Positions 49,401-59,368 of a stretch of DNA of 64,000 nt are shown in pieces. A program made the translations under genes and the position numbers. Positions within the stretch are counted from its first letter, which is position 1; each line of letters opens with the position of its first letter. The DNA lies in NCBI GenBank assembly GCA_904063045.1, contig CAJFCJ010000007.1, positions 3,045,404-3,109,403 on the forward strand, given 5' to 3'. The notes beneath the pieces are model-generated. The model was not told where the DNA came from. It saw nothing but the letters and a program-made list of their open reading frames with translations, and searched no databases. Source of the stretch: Dimorphilus gyrociliatus (Eukaryota; Annelida; Polychaeta; Dinophilidae).

Positions 49401-51755
49401 TACAGTATATACAGATTCTTATATTTTTTTATTATATACTCTATTTTTCTTTTTTTGCTTTGTCATTTTATAGTTTTTACAATATTTTTCTAGTTTTGAG
49501 AATAATGTTATGAGCATGCGTCCGAAAAAGGAAATAGAACTTTATAAATAGAATAGATATGGATTCGTATATAGTATATTTTAATAATAGAAAAGGATAG
49601 GAAAAAAATCATAAAATAAGAAGCTACTCTCTTCTCATTTTACTTTCTCCTTATGCTTCTTTTCTTTTCGTTTTTTTTTATATACTTTATATTAGTAAGA
49701 TTTGTTTGAATGGGCATGCTTCAGTTACTTTTTATATTCTCTCTTTGTATTACAGACTATTGAGAAGTAGCTATTTATTGTATTTTATTAAATAATTTAA
49801 CATTATTAAGTATTGTTTATATTATATAACAAATAACTATTTATAGATATATCAATATCATTCTTGTGCATGATAAAGAATTCCTATTTTATTTTATTGT
49901 TAGTAAAAAAAACCAGACTCTTATCTACATGTTTACTTATTATTAATTTTTGTTTTTTTTTTTTTAAAAACAACCATTTCCAGCCCAAAACGAAACAAGG
50001 AACGCTTGCCAAAACGAAAATATCTGATAATAATAAAAAGAAGATTAAGTATAATTTTTATTATTATTAATTTTTTATTATTATTTGATACTAAGAAAAA
50101 AATATGTTAATTACTATCTCTAGAAAAAATTGGACGTCTGTGTTCGCCGTTACTCAAGGTTCTAAATTATGCTTTTATAAAGAAAATAAAAAGAGTAGTC
50201 TTAGTTCACCTACAAGTTGTTCTAAAGAAAAAATGGACTCTCAAATTGAGTTATGTAAAGCGGAAGTGGTTTTAGTGGGTGATAAAAGTTCGGAATCAAG
50301 TAGAAAATATATTGTCAAAGTTACAAGCCCTGAAAGTGGAACGTTCCTATTATCAGCTGAAAATACTGCAGAAGCTCAAGATTGGTTCGAAACTTTGAAT
50401 AATAATTCTCATCTACCATTTAAATTAGACGGAATAGAAGATTCACTTCTTAAGGCAACAAATTTATCATCTTCAATGGAAAATTTACCAGGAGCTTCCC
50501 AATCTCCAATCTTGGATAAAAAATCGAAGAAGGACAAAAAAAGAGGAAATTCGTCACGTGAAAGTAAGCTATAGTTGTTTTTTTTATTCCTTTTTATTAG
50601 TTAATTAAATTAATCAATTAATTAGTTAATTGATTAATTTTAAATAATCTTGACAAATAGTACACGATAATTAACAATAGAAAAAAACAACAAAGTAATT
50701 AACTAATTGACTATTTCATATTTTTTTATTAACAATCCACATCTTCTTTTTGCTTTTTTACGCCTTTATTAAAACACAATGTTTATTGTTTTATAAAGCA
50801 TATTAAACAGTAACAAGACGAAACGATTTATAGCAGGCTATTTGTTTTTTATACTGAACAATCTCGCAGATACTCTAGAAAGAAAGCAAAGTGTCGAAGA
50901 GAAGGGAGGAGGCGCAGGAGGAGGAGGAGGAGGAGGAAGCAACTCTAAATTTCGAGACTTTTTATCACGCTTTATCACTCGCCGCCCAAATGTTGAACAA
51001 GTGAAAGCTAAAGGCATTCTTAAAGGTGTTTTGTTTTTCTATTTTCTCATTCTGCTCCATCTAACAAACTATCTATCTATCTATATATCTATCGATTTAT
51101 CTGCCTAATTCTCTTCTTTCTTGTAACATTGTATGTAAATTATATATCACTAACATTCATATTTATTCATTCAGATCCACTTATTTTTGGCTCGACCATA
51201 GAAAGCATCTGTGAACGAGAAAACTCTTTGTGTCCTAAATTTATTGAACAGTGTATAGCAGCCATCGAGAAGAAGGGACTACAACATGACGGAATATATA
51301 GACTATCCGGAAATCAGGCGGAAATTCAAAGCGTTCGCTGGCAAATAGATCAGCAGCAGGATTTCTGTTTGGATGACGTTCAAGACATTAACGTTCTAAC
51401 TGGTGCACTAAAACTCTTCTTCCGAGAACTAAGTGAGCCTCTAATACCTTATGAAGTGTTCGACGAAATGATTGAGGCAATGCAATTAACACATAATGAA
51501 AAATTAGCAAAGATCCAATCCTGCATTAACAAGTTACCAGAATGTAGATTGAATACTTTTTCTAAATTAATTATTCACCTTCGTCGAGTTCTAGAGTTAA
51601 AAGGACAAAACAGAATGCAAGCGCAAAGCATTGCTATTGTTTTTGGACCTAACCTAATGTGGCAAAAGGAAAAGTATAATTTAACCAATGCCATGACAAA
51701 CGCTAATTATATAATGGATTTAATATTATCTGAAAATCTCCAATTTCCTCAATGA
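46430..51755 (+). CDS. Rho GTPase-activating protein, SH3-WW-PH-RhoGAP (ARHGAP12/15/27 type)
   Basis: Thirteen exons: 46430-46489, 46565-46681, 46742-47353, 47534-47611, 47947-48147, 48338-48490, 48801-48821, 49011-49100, 49222-49284, 49984-50048, 50124-50563, 50870-51025, 51175-51755; all joins in phase; 878 aa. N-terminal SH3-like exons (WSFVCKIGETRSLRAPSDLLE) precede a Pro-rich region (PPKPKPKPAPRQRP, APPPPKP). WW about 314-356 (LPEGWSRVNENG...GKMYYYNLDTQHSEWKLP). PH about 466-590 (QGTLAKTKISDNNKKKIKKNW, then AQDWFETL). RhoGAP about 690-878, with the arginine finger in HDGIYRLSGN and KLFFRELSEPLIPY, IAIVFGPNLMW. It should speed GTP hydrolysis on Rac/Rho-class GTPases at membranes. Exon 7 is a 21 bp microexon, and exons 1-9 all start and end in phase 0. 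A glycine run (GGGAGGGGGGG) precedes the GAP domain. Confidence 0.92.
47480..47490 (+). promoter_or_regulatory. YY1-like motif AAGATGGCGGC in an intron
   Basis: AAGATGGCGGC matches the YY1 consensus (AAGATGGCGGC) in the intron 47354-47533. It also contains AGATGGCG but fits YY1 better than CTCF. Confidence 0.35.
47848..47871. repeat. (CT)n microsatellite in a RhoGAP intron
   Basis: Twelve CT units followed by a T run. Confidence 0.85.
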
Positions 51756-52468
51756 ACTGCTTCAATCTTACGCCTAATATAGATAATGTTTATTAATTTT
51801 TTTTTTTTGACATATCGAATTATTTCTCCAAAAAACAAAATATGGATAATAAAGAAGCCGTTAAAGAGTTTGTTAAAACTGCATTTTATTCTATATTTAA
51901 AGTGTAGATTTAATAAAAAAGAAATTAAAAATAAAAGCTAAAACGACTGTTATTTACAAGTTTGTTTTTTTCTTTTCCAAATAAAACACTCTGCAGGAGA
52001 AAAACACAATCAAAACTAATAAAACTACCAAGTTTAGAAACTCTTCATTTCTCGAAAAATGTTCTCATACTTTTAAAAAGAAAGCTAAAAATGGAAACAA
52101 AAAAAATTAAAAGAGAAAATAAAAAGAGAGAGAATAGGGATTGTAAGAAGAACGTAACGAGAGAGGGAGGATGAAGTGGAGACTGTTCGTGAGAGTACCA
52201 GTTATACTTTCTTTGTTTTCGTAGGCGAAATTCAACCATATCGATCATATACTCTTAATCTTTATCTCTTTTCTCCTCTCCGGTTATGTTCATTTTCCTT
52301 ATTCTTCCTTACAAGTGAGTAGAACAGCGAGACAACAGCGTAAACAGAATTTGTGTTTGTTTTTTTTGTGTTTTTTGAACAGAGGTAGTGAGAATTTTGC
52401 CTTTTTTTGCTCATCAATTTTCGTCATAAATTTAGAAGTAACATTATTTTCGGTAAAAATATAATAAA
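51756..52468. other. Convergent 3' region RhoGAP-Bcl-2
   Basis: 713 bp between stops. The plus strand is purine-rich near 52080-52170. Minus-strand frames at 52045-52248 and 52299-52547 are incidental; the second is a shifted reading of the last Bcl-2 exon. Confidence 0.6.
51848..51853 (+). promoter_or_regulatory. Poly(A) signal AATAAA of the RhoGAP gene
   Basis: Hexamer 93 bp after the stop. Confidence 0.45.
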
Positions 52469-53915
52469 TCAACGTTTCAGTAGCATTGATCCAATTAAAA
52501 TGGCCGCTCCCGTAGCTGCTCCAATGATTGGCAGTGTTCTGGACCAAAAGACTGTTCGATCCTTTTCATTTAGCGTAGTTTTGCAAAATTCCAAGAATCC
52601 ATCCTAATTGTCAAAGAGAAAAAAGAACAAAAAAAAAACATAAGATAAGAAAGGCATCATAAATAGCGGTAAAAGAGAAGGAATAAAACAAATAAATAAA
52701 TTGTGAAGAGTAACAGGCGTGTTCTAAACACAAATGATGATGATCTAACGTAAATAATTGACTGGAAAAGAATGTGAAATAAAATAGTAAATCTTTTATA
52801 AATCAAAACTATATACAAATGCCACATGTGTTCTTTCGAATAAATCGTGGGAAACTATAATACAAAAAACGTAACCTAGCGCTTTCTAAATTGTATTGTA
52901 ACAGTTTGTATTAGAATTAAAATTGTATACAATTCCAGTTCCGTTATGAATAATAAATTTGTTACTTATTCGTTTAAATAGTCTACAAACTATATATATT
53001 GAATATTGTTTATTTTCTTTAGTACAATATTATAAATTGTTCCTATATAAACAATTCATGATTAATCAGTTATTATCATTCTCTGTCTTTTCTCTCTCTC
53101 TCTCTCTCACTCACTCACTCTTTCGTTATTCAAAGAGAAAATATCCATTACCAATGCTTTTTTTTTACTTAATATTACTATAATAAACGTATTCTTGTTA
53201 CACAATAAAAAAAGAATTTGTAGCTGACTTTGTAAAAATCTTATCAGTTGTTATTCTATACGAAATGTGGAGATTTATGCAAAAAATTTGTGATTATTTG
53301 TCAAATTGCTTTGTATAGTGAAAGGGGATTGTTTTAAAATGTAAGTTGTAGCTAATCATTGAACAGCTAATAAGGGACCCATACGACATGATATAGATTA
53401 ATTACGCCGACGTGATTCATGTGTACACACACACCCCCCTCCTGCCCACTTCGAACACGCAATAGCGTTTCTTTGTCTTTAGAAGATTAACTCACCCAGC
53501 CTTCGTTCTCGTCCATCCAAGGTTTTAATTCTGTTTCGAGGTATGTTGTTGTCCAATCAATGACCTGTTCTACCTTATAGGGCATCTCTTTCTGCACACA
53601 TTGCACGCAAATAGCACCGGTGAAGGCAAAGAGGCCGACGATTCGCCCCCATCTCACACCATCGGAAAACAATTCATTAATGACCGATGTAAATGAGTCC
53701 TTGGCGTTGTCGTCAGCTATATGAATTTGATCAACCATATTCTCGAAGGCGGCGATGTAACGCTCTTCGAATTCTTTGCACAACGCTCTGATGGGCTCTC
53801 TCAGCTTGTCGTACTCGTTGTTATATTGTTTCGTATTCGGTCCAGGAAAGTCAAGATGTTCCCTTTCTAAACGATATATAACGTAATCCGTAACAAGCCG
53901 GCGTGCAGTCATCAT
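52469..53915 (-). CDS. Bcl-2 family protein with BH1-BH4 and C-terminal anchor
   Basis: Two exons, 53915-53496 and 52603-52469; 184 aa. BH4-like RRLVTDYVIYRLEREHLDFPG at the N-terminus. BH3-like IRALCKEFEERYIAAFENM, BH1 ELFSDGVRWGRIVGLFAFTGAICV, and BH2 split by the intron (WMDENEGW|DGFLEFC). A C-terminal hydrophobic anchor (LPIIGAATGAAILIGSMLLKR) follows. The order and the strong BH4 resemble the pro-survival Bcl-w/Bcl-xL type more than Bax/Bak; that is an inference from similarity. These proteins act on the outer mitochondrial membrane. The intron at the conserved Trp-Asp/Gly junction of BH2 is the position typical of Bcl-2 genes. A short upstream ATG with an immediate stop (53920s) precedes the start. 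The 890 bp intron 52604-53495 contains a CT/CACT repeat (53091-53120). Confidence 0.93.
53091..53120. repeat. (CT)n-(CACT)n microsatellite in the Bcl-2 intron
   Basis: CT repeats pass into CACT repeats. Confidence 0.8.
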
Positions 53916-54070
53916 GAAGAGAGCATTATCCCCTATCGTTCCTCAGCTTTTTTCTTTTTCTAACCCCCAGCCGCTGTTTTCCATGTTGAATCCGCTTACG
54001 TATGGTAACCTTTCCGTGCTGATGCACCAGGGTACCATATTTCGAATAATGCTCCATCTGTTGTGAAAAA
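53916..54070. promoter_or_regulatory. Compact bidirectional promoter Bcl-2 / BLES03
   Basis: 155 bp between divergent start codons. Somewhat less AT-rich than the flanks; contains CAGCCGCTG and GGTACCATA. No TATA box assigned. Confidence 0.5.
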
Positions 54071-55201
54071 ATGGCGGAAGAAGAAGCCGGGCAGACTAAT
54101 GGTAAGTTAAATATATAAAGTAACTAACTTTTTTGACTCAACATTAACCAGAATATCAAAGATAAGATAAAATGTTAAAGATACTTTAATAAATATAGCT
54201 TTTTCTCAACTATTTGCTTTCAATAAGTGTATGTTTATCATTTATTCCTTAACTTTTGAAAATTTGAAAATTTTTGAAAAAAAAAACAAATTATAAAATA
54301 AAAGAACTCAACAGAAACGGCCAGTAAATGGATCTTCTACGATCCATCAGGTTGGGAAAGTTTTGAAGCTTTTTTAAAAACCTACCCTCCTAATCAAACT
54401 GGTTCGTCGGAAAAGCCAGGAAACCCCGATGAAAGAATAGACGAAAGAACAGAACCCGTTTGGATTTATGTTGGAAACCCGCGTTCGACCATAGAGGAAG
54501 GTGATGTGGAAATGGCGAAAGCTTTATGGACCGATAAAATGAACGATCCAAAATTCAATCCATCATATGAGTTTATAAAAGGCATTGCGGAGAAAACTGG
54601 TGTTAAAATGGGTAAGTGGAACATGGAAAAGATTAGGTTCGATAAAGTTAACCATTATTGGAATTTGATTGCCACGGCAACGAGAGATGGCAAATTAGGA
54701 GTTGCGGCAAAAGTCACCACAAGATTTGCTGCTGCCAGTAAAGGCTATAGCATTCATATTTTCACTAAGAACTTTATGGACGAAAAGGATTGGATGAGAG
54801 TTGAATATCAGTTAAGATCTATGTCAATTGTTGAAAAGCTCAAGTATCGACCAGAACTGTACACTCATCTCGGCATTTATAATGATTGTATACATCTCGG
54901 TATCAAGAGTTTCCTCAAACAAACCGGAATCCGTAAAGAAGAAGAGGAAGATGTCCTTGGCAAACTACCATCGGAAGATAGACGGGAAAATAGTCGAAAT
55001 GTACTCGCGGCTAAGCAAGTTCGAATTTCCCACACATATGGAACACCCTTGGATCCGATGTTTCGCTCTCACATGCAATTTGGCGTGGACGGTTACCCAA
55101 TAGCTTCAACTTCAAGAGGTGAAAAACCGAAATCAGCTCTAGCTAAGGATAGGAAACCTCCATCAACTTCGACTAATCAAACAAAGGATAAGAAGGGCTA
55201 A
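54071..55201 (+). CDS. UPF0696 / BLES03 (C11orf68-like) protein
   Basis: Exons 54071-54101 and 54315-55201; 305 aa. Begins MAEEEAGQTNETASKWIFYDPSGW. The BLES03/DUF1917 core runs from about 70: KTGVKMGKWNMEKIRFDKVNHYWNLIA, DGKLGVAAKVT, IHIFTKNFMDEKDWMRVEYQLRSM and a terminal YRPELYTHLGIYND. This matches the C11orf68 family, whose structure resembles eIF4E-like folds in known members; its function is not established. A low-complexity C-terminal tail of ~70 residues (SRGEKPKSALAKDRK) is longer than usual. AATAAA at 55207-55212, six bases after the stop. Confidence 0.88.
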
Positions 55202-55206
55202 AAGAA

Positions 55207-55212
55207 AATAAA
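55207..55212 (+). promoter_or_regulatory. Poly(A) signal AATAAA of the BLES03 gene
   Basis: Hexamer only 6 bp past the stop codon. Whether it is used, or a distal signal is, cannot be told. Confidence 0.4.
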
Positions 55213-55358
55213 CGAAAAAGAAACTAGTTTCCTTATTTTCTCTTTGGTGAGTAGTAAAAAAAATCTTTTCTCATTTTTATTCCAGATATCTTCTTATCCC
55301 TTTTAACAACGTTCTACAGCAATAAAATATAATACTATATATACATATATATATATAA

Positions 55359-55360
<2 letters not shown>

Positions 55361-55391
<31 letters not shown>
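55361..55391. repeat. (TA)n microsatellite
   Basis: About 31 bp of alternating TA. Confidence 0.9.
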
Positions 55392-55394
<3 letters not shown>

Positions 55395-56094
55395 AAAACC
55401 TACTGTATAAAAAAGAAATAAAAATATAAATTAGAAAGAAACCTTCCTCTTACTCCCTATCCCCATCACTCCTAAACTCTTTTTCTTTCTGAAGCCTTGA
55501 AATGAGGAAAGAGTTTTAAAAATAGAACACTAATAAAAAAAAACTTGAATCTTTTTTAACTATTTAATAAAACGAAATGAAAAATTGCTAATTAAATACG
55601 AAAACAAAAAAATAAACTGAAATTATCCTTACAAATTTGTTTTTTATAAAAAACATATATATATTTATATATATATATATATATAGTATATATGTTATTG
55701 ATTAGGCCAACTAATGTTATAAAATATATGCATATAGCGGTCTGTCAAAGCAGAGCCGTCGCCTTCAAATCAAATTTCTTCCGTTTGAAGCGAAATTGGC
55801 TGACAAAATCAGCGAAGATGCTCTCGGGTCGGGAATATTGTGAATAGAAGAAAAATATATAAATATCTATACAGTATACATATTATTGTACACAAAAGGA
55901 GAAAAGCGCGCGCTTTTTTTCACACCAGTAAATAAACTTTATATTTAATCAGTAATATTTTTTCCTATTGATTTCACGCAGCGATTCATTTGCGGTTGCT
56001 TTATACTGCAATTTACAATTTTTTATTAACAGCTTTTGTTAATTTGGAGTTGTAAAAAAAAAGAAAAATAATATGAAACAAAACGATAGAAATT

Positions 56095-56200
56095 AGACGC
56101 CGTGCGGCGCCGACGTCAAGTCGAGGCGGCGCGCACTTTTAGCAGAAGAAGCGTCGAAATGAGACGGTTTGCCGTCGAGCTGCTTTTACTTTCTTTCTTA
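56095..56200. promoter_or_regulatory. CpG-rich 5' block of SUEL receptor 2
   Basis: GACGCCGTGCGGCGCCGACG and the following bases hold more than a dozen CpGs in ~100 bp, far above the rest of the window. It overlaps the start codon and first coding exon. Confidence 0.5.
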
Positions 56201-58478
56201 GTGTGCTTAATATGTAAGTAGATTTTTTATTAATAGTTGTCATTTTTATTTCAGTTGTTAGATTTACTTAGGTAAAATAAGTAAAATCAAAGTAGGCATC
56301 AGCTGCAAAACGAATCCGTTAATTAGGTTGGTTATCGACCCAAGCAATTTATAGAGTGTAAAAAGCTATCTAGAATATTTAGGTTTTTGGATAGGAAGAC
56401 CATAAAGATAAAACTAGGATTTTCTTCACAAATGTATACGAGACAATTGCTTTTTCGCGCGATAAATGCAGTTTGTCACGGTAAGTAAATAATCCGTCAG
56501 TCGTATTACGATGACGAAATGGCGTGCGAAATTTGTCGAAGCGCAAAAGAAAAAAAATGTTCGACCACGCGGAACCGTCTAAAAGCTTCGAATAGGTCGT
56601 TAAGAAACGTCCGTCTCAATCTAGCCAGCGTCACCTGCGTTGAAAAAAAATCGCTGTTGCGCTTGTACACGCGTAAATTGGCAAATGGAAGTGTAGGCTG
56701 CAATAAGACGGCAAATGGACAACTCAATTGGATTTTCACCACTTCAATCGCTAGCGCCTTCTTATACACATGGAGAGAAAATGGCACGTCCCGAAAGCCG
56801 CAACGCGTGATGAATGATCGACGCTGTCTAAGAGACGTCTGCACACATACATATGTTCATCAAATAACGAATGTAAAATACTTAGAATGTCTAGATATGA
56901 TTAGCTGTCGTAGTGCTGTCTTTCATCAACGCCGATAAACGTCTGCAAAAGCGGATAAGGCGAACTTCTCAGATTGCGGCGCAGATGCCACGTCGACGAC
57001 ATTTGTACGCGAAATTCTAGACGGTTTGCAGTCGGCAAACGCCGGCGGCTAACTGAATAATTACGATCCGGTTAAACGTTCCTACAGATTGCAAGGAAAT
57101 CTGCCCCTTTTCGAAATTCCAACCATCCTGCGCTGCCGACGAAGTTATTTTCATCACCAAAGCATTGTGAGTAAGACTTTTACTTAGTCCAGTAAATGAC
57201 TAATAGTTTTGCCCAAAAACTTTTTATATATTCGCAATCCATGAGCGTAAACAAGTACATATATTCTATTTATGTAAATAAACAGTAAGACATACTATAT
57301 TGGCTAGGATGCGCCTATAAACCAAACTATCTATCACTTGATTTATGTATATTATGATAGTGTTGGAAGGCAGAGGACGACGTCGTGTAGCTATGTCGGT
57401 AGCGAAGGGGAATGCTGGACTGATATTGCGAAGAAAATTAACGGCTTATGCGGAGGAAAGAGTAATTGTACCATTGATGTACCTAATCATGACTTACAGA
57501 AGTGGTCCGGTTGTGAAAACGGTTTTACTTACCTAGAGGCTCAGTACGAATGTGTAGGCGTTCGAGTAGCATCTAAACAAGCTTGTGACTCGCATAGTTA
57601 CATCATATTAAAGTCAGAATCAGGCTATATCTCTAGTTCTATTGCGCAATCGATTGGAGTCGGAACGGTAAATTGTCCGTGGCATATCCGACGACCTCCA
57701 GGTCAAACTATTGCTTTAACCGCGATAATCTTTAACATAACGGAAGGCTGTCATCGACTTTTTGACGTTCACGACATGGAAACCGGCAAGGAAGAGACAG
57801 TTACTGCCTGCAATACTTCCTACCGTTACAATGAAAGGATAGGTAATTTCTCCAATAGAATCAAAATAGTGATGAACGTTAAATTTAATAATCCCCGGGA
57901 GCACCACGAGTTTGTAGTTTATTACCAAGGTACGTAAAACGTTGGCTGAAATAGGCCTTATTACTTATTTAATACAAAAGATAGCAAAAATATCAGTCGA
58001 ACGTGCCACCTATACAGTAACAGGCTGCTTAGATCCCCACCCAATCAACGCCAACATGAAAGTCACGAGAAGAGGAAACGAAGCCACGATAACATGCAAG
58101 CTTACAGGTGTATCATGGAAAATCTTCTGTAGGGATAGAAAATGGACTAGTCATCATGCGGCCAACTGCAGCCTAACTATACAACGATCAAGTAGCGTCA
58201 CTTGGGGCGAAGTGACGTTACCTTACGCCGCGTGGATAGTTGTCATACTTGGTATTGCGGTTGCAGTTAGTTGTACAATAGTTATTGCAGGCTTATTCTG
58301 CCTTAAAAACCAGCAAAGACGAAGCGAAACAAACTACTCTCCAGTAGACAACGAAACCGTTCGAAATAATAAAATGCCGAATAACCTCGGAACGCTCACG
58401 ACCGCCGCACCATCTATCAATGCCTGTCGTCCACCGGAAAAGTTCATCTACGAGTGCGCTATGACGCTTCAGCACTAA
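56159..58478 (+). CDS. SUEL-lectin + CUB + Sushi-like single-pass receptor
   Basis: Exons 56159-56213, 57088-57166, 57361-57929 and 57997-58478; phases agree; 394 aa. Signal peptide MRRFAVELLLLSFLVCLI. SUEL domain about 20-105, with FITKAFVGRQRTTSC, GLCGGKSNC and the closing TYLEAQYEC. CUB about 112-235 (CDSHSYIILKSE, then VNCPWHIRRPPGQTIAL and EFVVYYQG). Next is a short Cys-containing CCP/Sushi-like module (GCLDPHPINANMKVTRRGNE...CKLTGVSWKIFCRDRKW). A transmembrane helix (AAWIVVILGIAVAVSCTIVIAGLF) and a ~60 aa tail with SPVDNETVR follow. The tail lacks the SH3 motifs of the first SUEL receptor. The 874 bp first intron is unusually CpG-rich and holds a 139-codon open frame (56519-56938). Ligand and function are unknown. 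Confidence 0.85.
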
Positions 58479-58721
58479 AATTTGCTTAACTGAAGTATTT
58501 CCAAAGGAAAAATGATTTCAAGTGACATTTCTTTTTCACAAGGCTCTAAAGACGACTAATAAACTCTATTAGGCGATACAAACTGATAATGTACCATACG
58601 CCTATTATCGATTAATGTGACAAAATTTTTAGTTGGAAAGCAGATAATCCCATTTGCATTTCCTTCAAGAAGAGAGCATCAATTAAATAAAAAATTATTC
58701 AATATGCTGTTTATATACAGT

Positions 58722-58743
58722 AATATATATATATATATATATA
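58722..58743. repeat. (TA)n microsatellite
   Basis: Alternating TA of about 22 bp. Confidence 0.85.
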
Positions 58744-58872
58744 CACATAAATATACATATAAATATCTATATTTGTTTATTTATATACCTTCGTGTCTGT
58801 TATACATAAATGACAGAAAACTATGACTTTTTATTGAGATTTTCATCCTAGTCTCTCCTTCTTTGTTTATCT

Positions 58873-58873
58873 T

Positions 58874-58928
<55 letters not shown>
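58873..58928. repeat. Compound (CT)n(AT)n microsatellite
   Basis: Eight or nine CT units run directly into about 20 AT units. Confidence 0.9.
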
Positions 58929-58932
<4 letters not shown>

Positions 58933-59360
58933 CTTTTCGATTTTCCTTTATTTTCCTCATTGCAGGAAAGCATAAAAAAAAGATGACCAGCTAACAAATA
59001 AACAAACAATAACCGACAAAGACGACCAGCTAGAAGGAATAAATGTCTGCTTTGAAAATAAAAACAGGAGTTTACCTTTTAGTTTTAATTATAGTTTGCT
59101 CTATTAATTCCTATTCTAGAGTATTAATTATACGTACACTTATTTAAATTAGCTGACAAACTAATAATAACAACATTACCATCAATAACAACACAAACAA
59201 CGGTTAAACTATAGATTTGCTTTATGATATAGATTTAATAAATATGTTAAAATGAATATATTTAACCTTCTTTTATATTCCAATTAAATATTAATTGTTA
59301 AATTCATATCAGTACGGAAAGCGCTTTATACGTTTTTCTGATAAAACTCGAATTATCAGC

Positions 59361-59368
59361 AGATGGCG
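59361..59368 (+). promoter_or_regulatory. CTCF-core-like motif TCAGCAGATGGCGA
   Basis: Plus strand TCAGCAGATGGCGAC, with CA at -4/-3. Lies between the SUEL receptor and MFS genes. Confidence 0.45.

Larger units (their letters stand above)
55202..56158. other. Intergenic region BLES03-SUEL receptor 2
   Basis: No ORF of note. Two TA microsatellites (55361-55391, 55656-55685), then a sharp rise in G+C and CpG near 56095-56200, likely the promoter of the receptor. Confidence 0.6.

Noticed and set aside
52299..52547. 82-codon minus-strand frame
   Set aside because: Shifted reading of the last Bcl-2 exon, which is assigned in another frame ending ILIGSMLLKR.
56506..56844. 112-codon minus-strand frame in the first intron of SUEL receptor 2
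   Set aside because: Opposite strand of a CpG-rich stretch where stops are rare; no recognisable domain. The plus-strand frame is kept as a finding only.
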